This document shows positions 55,390 to 63,863 of a DNA stretch of 64,000 nucleotides, in pieces (positions within the stretch are counted from its first letter, which is position 1; every line of letters begins with the position of its first letter). The notes beneath the pieces were generated by a model that made no database searches, was not told the origin of the DNA, and saw only the letters and a list, made by a program, of their open reading frames with translations. The DNA is from Brucella tritici. GTDB taxonomy: Bacteria; Pseudomonadota; Alphaproteobacteria; Rhizobiales; Rhizobiaceae. The DNA lies in the NCBI RefSeq assembly GCF_902825325.1, contig NZ_CADEAR010000006.1:1-64000 (forward strand), given 5' to 3'. The position numbers and the translations under genes were made by a program.

Positions 55390-56169
55390 TTAAAACGCAC
55401 TTTGATACGCGCCGCCATCGATAACGAGATTCTGCCCGGTAATGAACCCGGAATGTTCCGAGCAAAGGAAAGCGCAGGCCTGACCGAATTCTTTTGGCTG
55501 ACCGATTCTTCCTGCGGGAATCGCCGATGCCCGCTTCGCAGCCTCTGCCTCCGGTGTCGTACCATTTTTCTGGGCCGAGAATGCAAAACCACCGCGCAGA
55601 CGATCCGTATCGAAGGCGCCAGGAAGGATATTGTTGATCGTCACATTCGAGGCAGCGACCGTGCGGGCAACACCAGCAAGAAATGCCGTCAAGCCAGCAC
55701 GGGCTCCCGATGAGAGATCCAGTCCGGGAATAGGAGCGTATACGGATGTCGATGTGATGTTGACGATGCGGCCAAAACGACGCTCGACCATCCCATCGAT
55801 AACCGCTTTGATCAGCTCTATGGGCGTAACCATATTTTGCGTCACACCTTGAAGGATGGCGTCGCGATCAAGAAGACGGAAATCCTTGAAAGCCGGACCA
55901 CCATTGTTGTTGACGAGAATGTCTGGTGCAGGGCAGGCGGAAAGCAGTTCAGCCTGTCCTTCAGCAGTAGATACGTCCGCAGCAACCGCCTCAACCTTCA
56001 CGCCAAACATATGGCGCATTCTCTCCGCTGTTGCAGTGAGGGTTTCTTTATTTCGTCCGTTAAGAACGAGATCACATCCGGCTTCGGCGAGCGCCTCCGC
56101 ACAGGCCCGTCCAAGCCCCTTGCTCGAAGCGCACACAATTGCTTTTCGACCCTTCAGGCCCAAGTCCAC
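55390..56169 (-). CDS. Atypical short-chain dehydrogenase-like protein
   Basis: 259 residues with an SDR fold. The cofactor loop CASSKGLGRACAEAL differs from the usual TGxxxGIG, and NNNGG replaces NNAG. At the active site Ser140 is present, but the Tyr-x-x-x-Lys position holds S153-S-G-A-R157, in LSSGARAGL. Thus the catalytic Tyr and Lys are replaced by Ser and Arg. The C terminus (GQNLVIDGGAYQSAF) is SDR-typical. A group of such FabG-like proteins exists; their reaction is not settled. It may be catalytically altered or have another role. Confidence 0.82.
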   Translation of the reverse strand: MDLGLKGRKAIVCASSKGLGRACAEALAEAGCDLVLNGRNKETLTATAERMRHMFGVKVEAVAADVSTAEGQAELLSACPAPDILVNNNGGPAFKDFRLLDRDAILQGVTQNMVTPIELIKAVIDGMVERRFGRIVNITSTSVYAPIPGLDLSSGARAGLTAFLAGVARTVAASNVTINNILPGAFDTDRLRGGFAFSAQKNGTTPEAEAAKRASAIPAGRIGQPKEFGQACAFLCSEHSGFITGQNLVIDGGAYQSAF

Positions 56170-56315
56170 AGCTCGATCCTCGCATTTTGTTCAAGTTTTA
56201 GAGACATGCCACCAAGCAAGCGGTCCGATCAACCGGATTCTGGTTCATGGGTGCATATGTCCACTTTTTACAGGCGGAAAATACTGGCCTTGCGAACAAG
56301 ATTTAGTGAACTTCT

Positions 56316-57470
56316 CTATTCAAGAGGCGGAGTGAATTCCGCTCTTGGTCGTATCAGCGATCCGCTATCCACCTGTTCCAATGCATGGGCCAGCCAGCCG
56401 ACGATACGCCCAAGCGCAAACAGAAGCAGTGGCGCGTCCGGTGGCAGATCGTAGACTTCTGTTGCGGCTGCAAGCGCGAAGTCGACATTCGGCTTCTCAC
56501 CAAGAATGTTCGCTGCGCTTTGTTCCAGATCGCGGTAGGGTGCAGGTAGCTCCAGATGTTCAAGCAATGCGGAGGCGCGAGCATCCCCCATTTCGCGATA
56601 GAGCGGATGACCGAAGAAGTGTAATTGCGTGCCTTGTCTGAGTTTGTCTTTGATTGCCGCTTCCGCTCCGATCTGTCGGGTCTTTATAACTATCGCAGCC
56701 GCCGCGGCTGCGGCACGGCCATGCCGAGGGCCGATCAATGTTGATAATCCTGCGAGAACTGTCGCCGAAAGCGGCGCACCTGTTGAAGCGGCAACGCGGG
56801 TGGCGAATGCCGACGCATTGAGTTCATGATCCGCCAGAAGCACCAGAATGCGTCGGATAACATCGCTTGCCTGCGGCTTTTTCCAGGCCAGCGCAATGCG
56901 CTCATGCATTGGCATACTGGATGCAGAAACACCAAGAACGGTATTGTGGAACAGCCGCAGCAAATCGAAAGCTTCGTGCTGCAGAATTGCTGCTGAACGT
57001 CCTGAACTCGGCAGATCATTTGCAGCGCGAAGGCCAAAAACAGCAAACAACCGTTCTAGTGGTGTACTGCCGATTTGGTGGCCATCCAAATTCGTTTCAT
57101 TGTCACCGCTAGTTATGTTGTCGAAATCCATCTGCCATAGTAATGCCGCCACTTCTTCCAATGTAGCGGTTTCAGATAGTTCGGCAGCGTCAAACCCACG
57201 ATAGAGAAGCCGACCATCCGTGATGGTTGAAATGCCCGAGCGCATGATTGGCAGTCCCCAACGAATAGTGTCGGCTGCAACGACACTATCTCTCTTGCGA
57301 CCAGGACGTCTGCCAGCCAGACGATGAACATCCTCTGATCGATAGAGACTGCGTCTAGGATCATCAGGCAATGGCTTCGACAGAATGCGGCCGCGGCTCA
57401 CATTCGCGTAAAGGGTCTGAGGCTTCGTCTGAAGAACGGCAAGGGCCTCTTCCGCTGTTAGCCAGTCCAA
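56316..57470 (-). CDS. Citrate synthase-family protein with N-terminal helix-turn-helix
   Basis: 384 residues. The first 60 or so resemble an excisionase/MerR-type DNA-binding helix-turn-helix (LTAEEALAVLQTKPQTLYAN, then SLYRSEDVHRLAG). The rest is a citrate-synthase fold with the catalytic histidines in GPRHGRA and FFGHPLY and the Asp in KPNVDFALAAA, so activity is possible though the motifs are divergent. It is transcribed away from a second citrate-synthase gene across an 87-base gap that holds palindromes. It could be an enzyme that also binds DNA, or a regulator that kept the enzyme fold to sense oxaloacetate or acyl-CoA; both are inference. Confidence 0.85.
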   Translation of the reverse strand: MDWLTAEEALAVLQTKPQTLYANVSRGRILSKPLPDDPRRSLYRSEDVHRLAGRRPGRKRDSVVAADTIRWGLPIMRSGISTITDGRLLYRGFDAAELSETATLEEVAALLWQMDFDNITSGDNETNLDGHQIGSTPLERLFAVFGLRAANDLPSSGRSAAILQHEAFDLLRLFHNTVLGVSASSMPMHERIALAWKKPQASDVIRRILVLLADHELNASAFATRVAASTGAPLSATVLAGLSTLIGPRHGRAAAAAAAIVIKTRQIGAEAAIKDKLRQGTQLHFFGHPLYREMGDARASALLEHLELPAPYRDLEQSAANILGEKPNVDFALAAATEVYDLPPDAPLLLFALGRIVGWLAHALEQVDSGSLIRPRAEFTPPLE

Positions 57471-57484
57471 TATTGCCCCCTACA

Positions 57485-57513
57485 TTGATCTATTTCATCA
57501 AGATTGACGTCAA
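57485..57513. promoter_or_regulatory. Palindromes in the gap between divergent citrate-synthase genes
   Basis: The gap holds the perfect decamer TTGACGTCAA (57504-57513) and TTGAT...ATCAA (57485-57501). These could be the operator for the helix-turn-helix domain of the leftward protein. TTGACG could also be a -35 element for the rightward gene. Confidence 0.4.
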
Positions 57514-57557
57514 CTATACTTGGATTCAATGTCGAAAGGCAAACAAGGAGAACGATC

Positions 57558-58652
57558 ATGAATAGCGGACTTGAAGATGTGATTGCTGCTGAAACCGTGC
57601 TGTCTGATGTTGATGGGCTTGCAGGCCGGCTGGTTATTCGCGGTCGGTCGCTGGACGATCTGGTTCCGCAAAGCAGCGTTGAAGACGGAATCGAGCTTTT
57701 GTGGGATGGTTTTTTCGAAAATCTACCCCAAGGTGCAGAATTACAGAAAGCTCTCGGTGAGGCGCGCTTGCAGATGTTTAATCATACGGACGCGCTTGAT
57801 GATACGTTGATGGAACTATCACCTGTTGAAACGCTCCGCGCATTGATGGCTCGCATTCCTGATGTGGACGATCTGACTGCGGCCTTATATCTGATGGCTG
57901 CGCCGGCAGTTTTCACGACTGCTATTCTGCGTGCACACAAGGGACGACGTCCTGTTCGTCCTGATCCGACACTTCCGCATAGCGCAGACATCCTCCGCAT
58001 GATGAATGCTGGAATGCCCCATGAAGCAGAAGTTGCCGCGCTAGACACTTATCTCATGACGGTTTCCGACCACGGATTGAACGCATCGACTTTTGCCGCA
58101 CGCGTCGTAGCATCGACGCGTGCCGGTTTGACATCTTCGCTGCTTGCTGCGCTCAGCGCCTTAAAAGGGCCGCTGCACGGCGGTGCTCCGGGACCTGTAC
58201 TCGATATGCTGGACGCGATCGGGAGTCCCGACAACGCCGAACGATGGCTCGAAACCGCTGTCACGAATGGAGAACGATTGATGGGGTTCGGTCACCGGGT
58301 TTATCGTGTACGCGATCCTCGCGCCGATGCTTTGAAGGGGGCGTTGAAACGCATGGAAATTGTTGGACACGAGCGCGGAAAACATCGCGTAGAACTGGCC
58401 GAAGCTGTGGAAAAGGCCGCCATTGCGGTTCTCAAACGCCATAAGCCAGATCGTTCTCTCGAAACCAATGTCGAGTTTTATACCGCTCTGTTGCTTGAAC
58501 GGCTAGGTTTCCCACGCGAAGCTTTCACCTGTGTTTTCGCCATGGGAAGAACCATGGGCTGGGTGGCTCATTGTCGTGAACAGGTGGCAGCCAACAAGCT
58601 CATTCGCCCGCAGTCACGTTATGTTGGTCCACTTATAGGGCTCGTTGCCTAG
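57558..58652 (+). CDS. Citrate synthase/2-methylcitrate synthase-family protein
   Basis: 364 residues with the citrate-synthase core: GPLHGGA and GFGHRVYRVRDPRADALKG carry the two active-site histidines, and the conserved catalytic acid position reads Glu (TNVEFYTALLLERLG) rather than Asp, as in some actinobacterial enzymes. The ATG at 57558 has AAGGAG 7 bases ahead; the longer frame from 57504 starts inside the palindrome. Probably an accessory citrate or methylcitrate synthase; no prp genes are nearby. It is divergent from the HTH-bearing paralogue. Confidence 0.87.
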   Translation: MNSGLEDVIAAETVLSDVDGLAGRLVIRGRSLDDLVPQSSVEDGIELLWDGFFENLPQGAELQKALGEARLQMFNHTDALDDTLMELSPVETLRALMARIPDVDDLTAALYLMAAPAVFTTAILRAHKGRRPVRPDPTLPHSADILRMMNAGMPHEAEVAALDTYLMTVSDHGLNASTFAARVVASTRAGLTSSLLAALSALKGPLHGGAPGPVLDMLDAIGSPDNAERWLETAVTNGERLMGFGHRVYRVRDPRADALKGALKRMEIVGHERGKHRVELAEAVEKAAIAVLKRHKPDRSLETNVEFYTALLLERLGFPREAFTCVFAMGRTMGWVAHCREQVAANKLIRPQSRYVGPLIGLVA

Positions 58653-58667
58653 CGCTTACAACACGGA

Positions 58668-58695
58668 GAGGCGCGGACATTGCTCTCTGCGCCTC
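58668..58695 (+). other. Hairpin after the citrate-synthase gene
   Basis: GAGGCGC and GCGCCTC enclose 14 bases and are followed by AAAAC rather than a T-run. It may stabilise the transcript end or be a weak terminator. Confidence 0.4.
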
Positions 58696-58774
58696 AAAAC
58701 AGACCGTCATAACCCTGTGACATGAATCGGGTTTTCTGCGCTCAGATCAGGTTGCCATTGAAGGGGACAACCCA

Positions 58775-59638
58775 ATGAGCACGGACGCTCCACAACCCAG
58801 AAAACTCCGAACCCTGTTTATCTCGGATGTCCATCTTGGTTCCAAGGCCGCACAGGCCGAATTACTTTTGGATTTTCTCCGTTATCATGAAGCTGAGACG
58901 ATTTATCTCGTAGGGGATATTGTCGATGGCTGGCGTCTGCGGCGCAACTGGCATTGGCCTCAAGAACACAATGACGTAGTCCAGAAACTGCTCCGCAAAA
59001 GCCGGAAGGGCGCCAATATCATCTACATCGCGGGTAATCACGACGAGTTCCTGCGAAATTTCCAAGGAACGCACTTCGGCGGCATCGAAGTCATGAACCG
59101 GGCTATCCACGAAACAGCAGATGGCCGCAAGTTTCTCGTTATTCATGGCGATCAGTTTGACGTGGTGGTGCGCAATGCACGCTTTATCGCTTATCTGGGC
59201 GATTGGGCCTACGATACGGCGATCTGGATAAATACGGTTATGAGCCGTGTGCGCTCGCTGTTCGGTCTACGCTACTGGTCATTTTCGGCTTGGGCAAAAT
59301 TCCGCGTCAAAAAAGCAGTTAATTTCATCGGTCAGTTTGAAAATGTGGTTTCGGAAGAAGCTCAACGTATCGGGGTCAATGGTGTAATCTGCGGCCATAT
59401 CCATCACGCTACAATCGAAAGTATGAATGGCGTCGAGTACATCAATACTGGCGACTGGGTGGAAAGCTGTACGGCCGTGATCGAACATTTCGATGGTCGG
59501 ATGGAACTTATCAAGTGGACCGAACGCCGTGATCGCCGCTCGACAACAGGGAGTGTCAACTCCGATGGCGAAGAGCCTGACGAGGGCAGGGTGATCCAGC
59601 TTCCCCGCCCAGCTCGTGAACTGGCGGCCTTCCGCTAA
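58775..59638 (+). CDS. LpxH-like metallophosphoesterase
   Basis: 287 residues of the calcineurin-like fold: SDVHLGSKAAQ (metal ligands, about 17-27), GDIVDGWRLRRNW, AGNHDEFLR, HGDQFD and CGHIHHA. The pattern resembles UDP-2,3-diacylglucosamine hydrolase (LpxH), but alphaproteobacteria usually use LpxI for lipid A, and this longer type is often found next to glycosyltransferase genes. Its TAA overlaps the ATG of the following glycosyltransferase by one base (TAATG), so the two are translationally coupled and probably act in one pathway. Confidence 0.85.
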   Translation: MSTDAPQPRKLRTLFISDVHLGSKAAQAELLLDFLRYHEAETIYLVGDIVDGWRLRRNWHWPQEHNDVVQKLLRKSRKGANIIYIAGNHDEFLRNFQGTHFGGIEVMNRAIHETADGRKFLVIHGDQFDVVVRNARFIAYLGDWAYDTAIWINTVMSRVRSLFGLRYWSFSAWAKFRVKKAVNFIGQFENVVSEEAQRIGVNGVICGHIHHATIESMNGVEYINTGDWVESCTAVIEHFDGRMELIKWTERRDRRSTTGSVNSDGEEPDEGRVIQLPRPARELAAFR

Positions 59639-60699
59639 TGAAGAAAATCGTCATCGTCACCGACGCCTGGCATCCTCAAGTCAACGGCGTCGTACGCACG
59701 CTGACCAAATGTCGTGATCTGATGATTGAGCGCGGATACGACGTCACAGTCATATCGCCGCTCGATTATAGATCGGTTCCATGTCCCACTTATCCAGAGA
59801 TCCGCCTCGCGTTGACGACGCCAGGTGCCTTAAGACGGCGCTTGACAACTTTGAGCCCGGATTTTGTGCACATCGCAACTGAGGGGCCGCTGGGGTTCAT
59901 GGCACGACGTGCCTGCCTGAAAATGGATTGGTCTTTCACGACAAGCTTTCACACGCGGTTTCCAGAGTATCTGGAAGAACGTTTTCCCATCCCGCCACAC
60001 TGGACCTATGCATTTTTGCAGCGTTTTCATAATGCTGCTCAGCACACGCTGGTACCAACCCAATCTATTCTCGATGATCTCAAAGCGCGAGGCTTTATAC
60101 GGCTGGACCTCTGGACAAGAGGTGTTGATCGTACATTATTTTATCCTCGACCCGAGGTAACCAAGGATATGCCCCGACCAGTATTCATCTGCGTCGGACG
60201 TGTTGCCGCAGAAAAGAACCTACCGGCGTTTTTGGAACTTGATCTTCCCGGCACAAAGCTGATCGTCGGAGATGGTCCTTCCCTCAAAGACTTGCAGATG
60301 CGGTTTCCAGAGGCAGTGTTTGTTGGGAAACGTGAAGGCGAGGCGTTGGCCAAAACGTATGCTGCGGCTGATGTGTTTGTTTTCCCGAGCCGTACTGACA
60401 CCTTTGGTCTCGTTTTGCTTGAAGCGATAGCCTCCGGTTTACCGGTTGCGGCGTACCCGGTCCCAGGATCGCGGGATGTTGTTGGCGCAACCGGTGCGGG
60501 TGTTCTCTCCGAAAATCTCGGGGAGGCATGTCTTGCCGCTCTGCAAATGGAGCCATTTGAACCCGGGCAAGTTCTCAAACAATTCACCTGGGATGCTTGT
60601 GCTGATATTTTTGAGGATGCTCTCGCTCCAATCCACGAAACTGCGAGCGAGGGCTTTCGGCGTACAGGTCAGCCCCAGACTGCGGCTTCCGGTGGATAA
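59638..60699 (+). CDS. Glycosyltransferase, GT4 family
   Basis: 353 residues with the GT-B fold. The N-terminal VTDAWHPQVNGVVRTLTKCR is typical of GT4 lipid glycosyltransferases (mannosyl-, glucosyl- or sulfoquinovosyl-transferases acting on diacylglycerol). The C-terminal donor domain has VGRVAAEKNLPAFL and FPSRTDTFGLVLLEAIASGL, the E-x7-E donor motif. It starts within the stop of the LpxH-like gene. The last 31 bases overlap the convergent epimerase gene. A membrane-lipid or lipid A-related substrate is the likeliest guess. Confidence 0.87.
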   Translation: MKKIVIVTDAWHPQVNGVVRTLTKCRDLMIERGYDVTVISPLDYRSVPCPTYPEIRLALTTPGALRRRLTTLSPDFVHIATEGPLGFMARRACLKMDWSFTTSFHTRFPEYLEERFPIPPHWTYAFLQRFHNAAQHTLVPTQSILDDLKARGFIRLDLWTRGVDRTLFYPRPEVTKDMPRPVFICVGRVAAEKNLPAFLELDLPGTKLIVGDGPSLKDLQMRFPEAVFVGKREGEALAKTYAAADVFVFPSRTDTFGLVLLEAIASGLPVAAYPVPGSRDVVGATGAGVLSENLGEACLAALQMEPFEPGQVLKQFTWDACADIFEDALAPIHETASEGFRRTGQPQTAASGG

Positions 60700-61649
60700 A
60701 CCATTGCGCCGTCATAGCGCAGTCCTGGCTCGCGATCATGGGCGAGCAGCAAAGGGCCATCAAGGTCAACCACATTAGCTTTCTGGGCAAGCAGAACTGC
60801 AGGTGCCATGCCGAGCGACGTGCCGACCATACAGCCGACCATGATTTGAAGACCGAGATTAATTGCTTTGTCTCGCATGACAAGTCCCTCGGTCAGCCCG
60901 CCAGCCTTATCAAGCTTTACATTGATGGCGTCATAACGCCTGGCAAGTTCCTCCAGGCCAACCGCCGTATGAACGCTTTCGTCGGCGCAAATGGTGACGG
61001 GACGCTCAATTTTTCTGAGAATATGATCGTTGTCTGACGGCAGCGGTTGTTCGATAAGTACCACGCCTGCGTCAGCTGCCGCACGCATGTTCTCTGCTAT
61101 ATTGTCTGCCGTCCAGCCTTCGTTTGCATCGATGATGATGCGGCTATTCGGAGCTGCCCTGGTGACTGCGTGGATTTTTTCAATATCGTTTTCACCGCCC
61201 ATCTTGACCTTGATGAGTGGATAGTGAGCGACCTTCGCTGCCGATTCCGCCATTTCGGTAGCCGTGCCGAGCGAAACGGTGATAGCGGTTTCAAGCGGAC
61301 GGGTTGGTATACCGAGCATTTCAGCAACGCTTCTGCCCGACGTCTTTGCTTCCAGATCCCAAAAAGCACAATCAATCGCGTTGCGAGCAGCGCCAGCTGG
61401 CATCAAAGTCTGGATATCCTGCCGCGTGGCACCAGCTTCGATGGCAGAGCGAGCAGCTTCAATCTGGGTACTCACGCTTTCAATGCTTTCGCCGTAGCGT
61501 GCATATGGAACGCATTCGCCGCGCCCTTGATGGAGACCGTTGCCAATCACGCACACAACAACAGCGGCTTCCGTCTTGGAGCCTCTGGAGATTGTGAATT
61601 TTCCGGCGATGGGATAGCGTTCGACGATGATATTCAAGGTATTGTGCAT
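60669..61649 (-). CDS. Dipeptide (L-Ala-D/L-Glu) epimerase, enolase superfamily
   Basis: 326 residues. The muconate-lactonizing subgroup of the enolase superfamily is shown by the base KVKMGG (K-x-K), the metal ligands in DANEGW, EQPLP and ADESV, and the second base KLDKAGG. This pattern fits L-Ala-D/L-Glu epimerase, which salvages murein peptides. The frame runs on upstream to 61796, but the ATG at 61649 has GAGGG 8 bases ahead. The N-terminal RGSKTEAAVVVCVIGNGLHQ is also family-typical. The 3' end overlaps the glycosyltransferase gene by 31 bases. Confidence 0.88.
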   Translation of the reverse strand: MHNTLNIIVERYPIAGKFTISRGSKTEAAVVVCVIGNGLHQGRGECVPYARYGESIESVSTQIEAARSAIEAGATRQDIQTLMPAGAARNAIDCAFWDLEAKTSGRSVAEMLGIPTRPLETAITVSLGTATEMAESAAKVAHYPLIKVKMGGENDIEKIHAVTRAAPNSRIIIDANEGWTADNIAENMRAAADAGVVLIEQPLPSDNDHILRKIERPVTICADESVHTAVGLEELARRYDAINVKLDKAGGLTEGLVMRDKAINLGLQIMVGCMVGTSLGMAPAVLLAQKANVVDLDGPLLLAHDREPGLRYDGAMVYPPEAAVWG

Positions 61650-61709
61650 AGAGATGCCCTCTGGGACGCAGTATTTCGGTCGTTCAACGACTCGTATATG
61701 AGGTAGGCC

Positions 61710-62885
61710 ATGTTGACCGACACTGCCGACAAAGCAAGAGTTACCGACAATCCTGCGCCAAAGATTGATTGGGCGGAGCAAGACGGTGCGCGCCATATCC
61801 GGTTAAGCGGTCGTTGGGTGTCGCAGAGCGTCAATCTTGTTGACGACAAAATGCGCGACCTTGAGAGAACGGACGAGCACAAAGCAACAATCATCGATGT
61901 TTCTGCCATATCCGGTCTAGATACAGCAGGTGCTTGGCTAATTGAACGCTTGCGGCAGCGTCTTGTTGCAAAGAACACGGAAGCCCAGCTTGAGGGGGTG
62001 CGTCAATCCTGGCTTCCTCTAATGGAGGAAGTGGGGCAGGCTGTAGAGCGCACTCTGGATATTCCACGTCAGAAAAAGCCTTTCTTTTTCATTTCGTTTT
62101 TGGCCGCGCTTGGCGGTGGCGTTATCTCGATGGGTAACGACTTCAAGATGGCTATGCATATCCTGGGTGCCACCATCCGCGGAGCTCAGCTGAAATACGG
62201 ACGCGGAAGCGGGATCCCCATTGCCGCCATCGTTACACAGATGGACCGTATGGGCGTCGGCGCGATTCCCATCATCATTCTGATGTCGACGATCGTTGGC
62301 GCGATCATCGCCCAACAGGGTGCATTTCAGTTGCGCTATTTCGGTGCGGAAATCTTTGTTGTCGATCTGGTCGGTATTTTGGTGTTGCGCGAACTCGGAG
62401 TGCTACTGACAGCGATCATGATTGCCGGCCGTTCAGGTAGCGCGATCACAGCCGAAATCGGCTCCATGAAAATGCGTGAGGAAACGGATGCTCTAACGGT
62501 TATCGGCCTCAATCCGGTAGGTGTTCTGGTTTTTCCCCGTCTTGTAGCACTAGTCATAGTCCTGCCATTGCTCACCATCATTTCCGACCTGGCTGCGCTG
62601 ATCGGGGCAGGCGGCGTCGCATGGTTCTATTCCAATATTTCACCTGATGCTTTCATCAGCCGTTTGCACGATGCAGTCGCTTTGAACACTTATTTTGCGG
62701 GCCTTATCAAAGCTCCGTTCATGGCAATGATTATTGGTATCCTCGCTTCAGTAGAAGGCATGAAGGTCGGTGGCAGTGCAGAATCGCTTGGTCGCCGCGT
62801 CACGGCTTCTGTTGTTAAAGCCATTTTTGTCGTTATTGTCGTGGATGGTATGTTCGCGATGTTCTATGCGGCAATCAATTTTTAG
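61710..62885 (+). CDS. mlaE: MlaE-type ABC permease with N-terminal STAS domain
   Basis: Inner-membrane permease of an Mla-like phospholipid transport system that links inner and outer membranes. The 391 residues comprise an N-terminal STAS-like domain (about 15-115; in E. coli this is the separate MlaB protein) fused to an MlaE permease with five to six membrane segments (SGSAITAEIGSMKMREETDA is the coupling region). The fusion is common in alphaproteobacteria. mlaF and mlaD genes follow. Confidence 0.92.
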   Translation: MLTDTADKARVTDNPAPKIDWAEQDGARHIRLSGRWVSQSVNLVDDKMRDLERTDEHKATIIDVSAISGLDTAGAWLIERLRQRLVAKNTEAQLEGVRQSWLPLMEEVGQAVERTLDIPRQKKPFFFISFLAALGGGVISMGNDFKMAMHILGATIRGAQLKYGRGSGIPIAAIVTQMDRMGVGAIPIIILMSTIVGAIIAQQGAFQLRYFGAEIFVVDLVGILVLRELGVLLTAIMIAGRSGSAITAEIGSMKMREETDALTVIGLNPVGVLVFPRLVALVIVLPLLTIISDLAALIGAGGVAWFYSNISPDAFISRLHDAVALNTYFAGLIKAPFMAMIIGILASVEGMKVGGSAESLGRRVTASVVKAIFVVIVVDGMFAMFYAAINF

Positions 62886-62996
62886 AAACGACTTATGTTC
62901 TTTGTTTTTAATGGGTTCTTTGAGACACAGTTGCACAGAAAATTGACCCTTCAATCATGTTCAACGGTTCAGTCCGAAGCCAAGCTCGGTTAAAGA
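62886..62996. other. Short spacer between mlaE and mlaF
   Basis: 111 bases, AT-rich, no hairpin with a T-run; the operon probably reads through. Confidence 0.4.
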
Positions 62997-63860
62997 ATGG
63001 TTATGGAGAACGGCATCGACCACCGGTCGCAACCGCAGGACGAAGACAATCGCCAGACGGCCGTGCCGATGATCTCGGTGCGCGACGTGACGGTTTCGTT
63101 CGGGCGACAGACAGTGCTCGACAAGCTGTCGCTTGAGATTTACCAGGGCGAGGTTCTTGGCTTCATCGGTCCCTCCGGATCGGGCAAATCCGTTTTGATG
63201 CGGACCATTCTCGGTCTCAACAAGAAACAGTCGGGTGAGATCGAGATTCTCGGCCGCAACATCGATCAGCTGAATGAACTGGAAAAAATGTCCATCGACA
63301 TGCGTATGGGCGTCCTGTTCCAGCACGGCGCATTATTCTCGGCACTGAATGTTCTCGAAAACATTCAGGTTCCGATGCGTGAATATCTCGATCTGTCCCC
63401 GAAGCTGATGGACGAGCTGGCGCGACTTAAAATCGATCTTGTCGGTTTGAAGCCTGACACGGCAGAAAAATTTCCGTCTGAATTGTCCGGCGGCATGATC
63501 AAGCGTGCCGCGCTTGCGCGTGCGCTGGCCCTGGATCCGGATATTCTGTTTCTTGATGAGCCGACATCGGGTCTCGATCCCATCGGTGCTGCAGAGTTTG
63601 ACGACCTGATTGCCAATCTGCGGGATACGATGGGTCTGACCGTCTATATGGTCACCCATGATCTCGATAGTCTTTTTGCAATTTGCGACCGGATTGCCGT
63701 TCTTGGAAACAAGAAAGTACTCGTCAGCGGCACCATTGAAGACATGCTGACGGTGGACGATCCGTGGGTTAAATCCTATTTTCGGGGCAAGCGTGCGCGC
63801 CAGATCGATCCATCAGCGCCAACGAGACGGCGGCCCGGCAGCCGCTTGCAGACTGGATAA
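62997..63860 (+). CDS. mlaF: MlaF-type ABC ATPase
   Basis: ATP-binding subunit of the Mla-like system. 287 residues: Walker A GPSGSGKSVLMRTI (about 56-69), signature LSGGMIKRAALARA, Walker B DILFLDEPTSGLDP, and H-loop MVTHDLDS. The Lys-bearing signature (GGMIKR) is MlaF-typical. The C-terminal tail is basic (PTRRRPGSRLQTG). Two in-frame ATGs lie at 62997 and 63003; the first is listed. The next gene begins 3 bases after the stop. Confidence 0.93.
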   Translation: MVMENGIDHRSQPQDEDNRQTAVPMISVRDVTVSFGRQTVLDKLSLEIYQGEVLGFIGPSGSGKSVLMRTILGLNKKQSGEIEILGRNIDQLNELEKMSIDMRMGVLFQHGALFSALNVLENIQVPMREYLDLSPKLMDELARLKIDLVGLKPDTAEKFPSELSGGMIKRAALARALALDPDILFLDEPTSGLDPIGAAEFDDLIANLRDTMGLTVYMVTHDLDSLFAICDRIAVLGNKKVLVSGTIEDMLTVDDPWVKSYFRGKRARQIDPSAPTRRRPGSRLQTG

Positions 63861-63863
63861 GAT

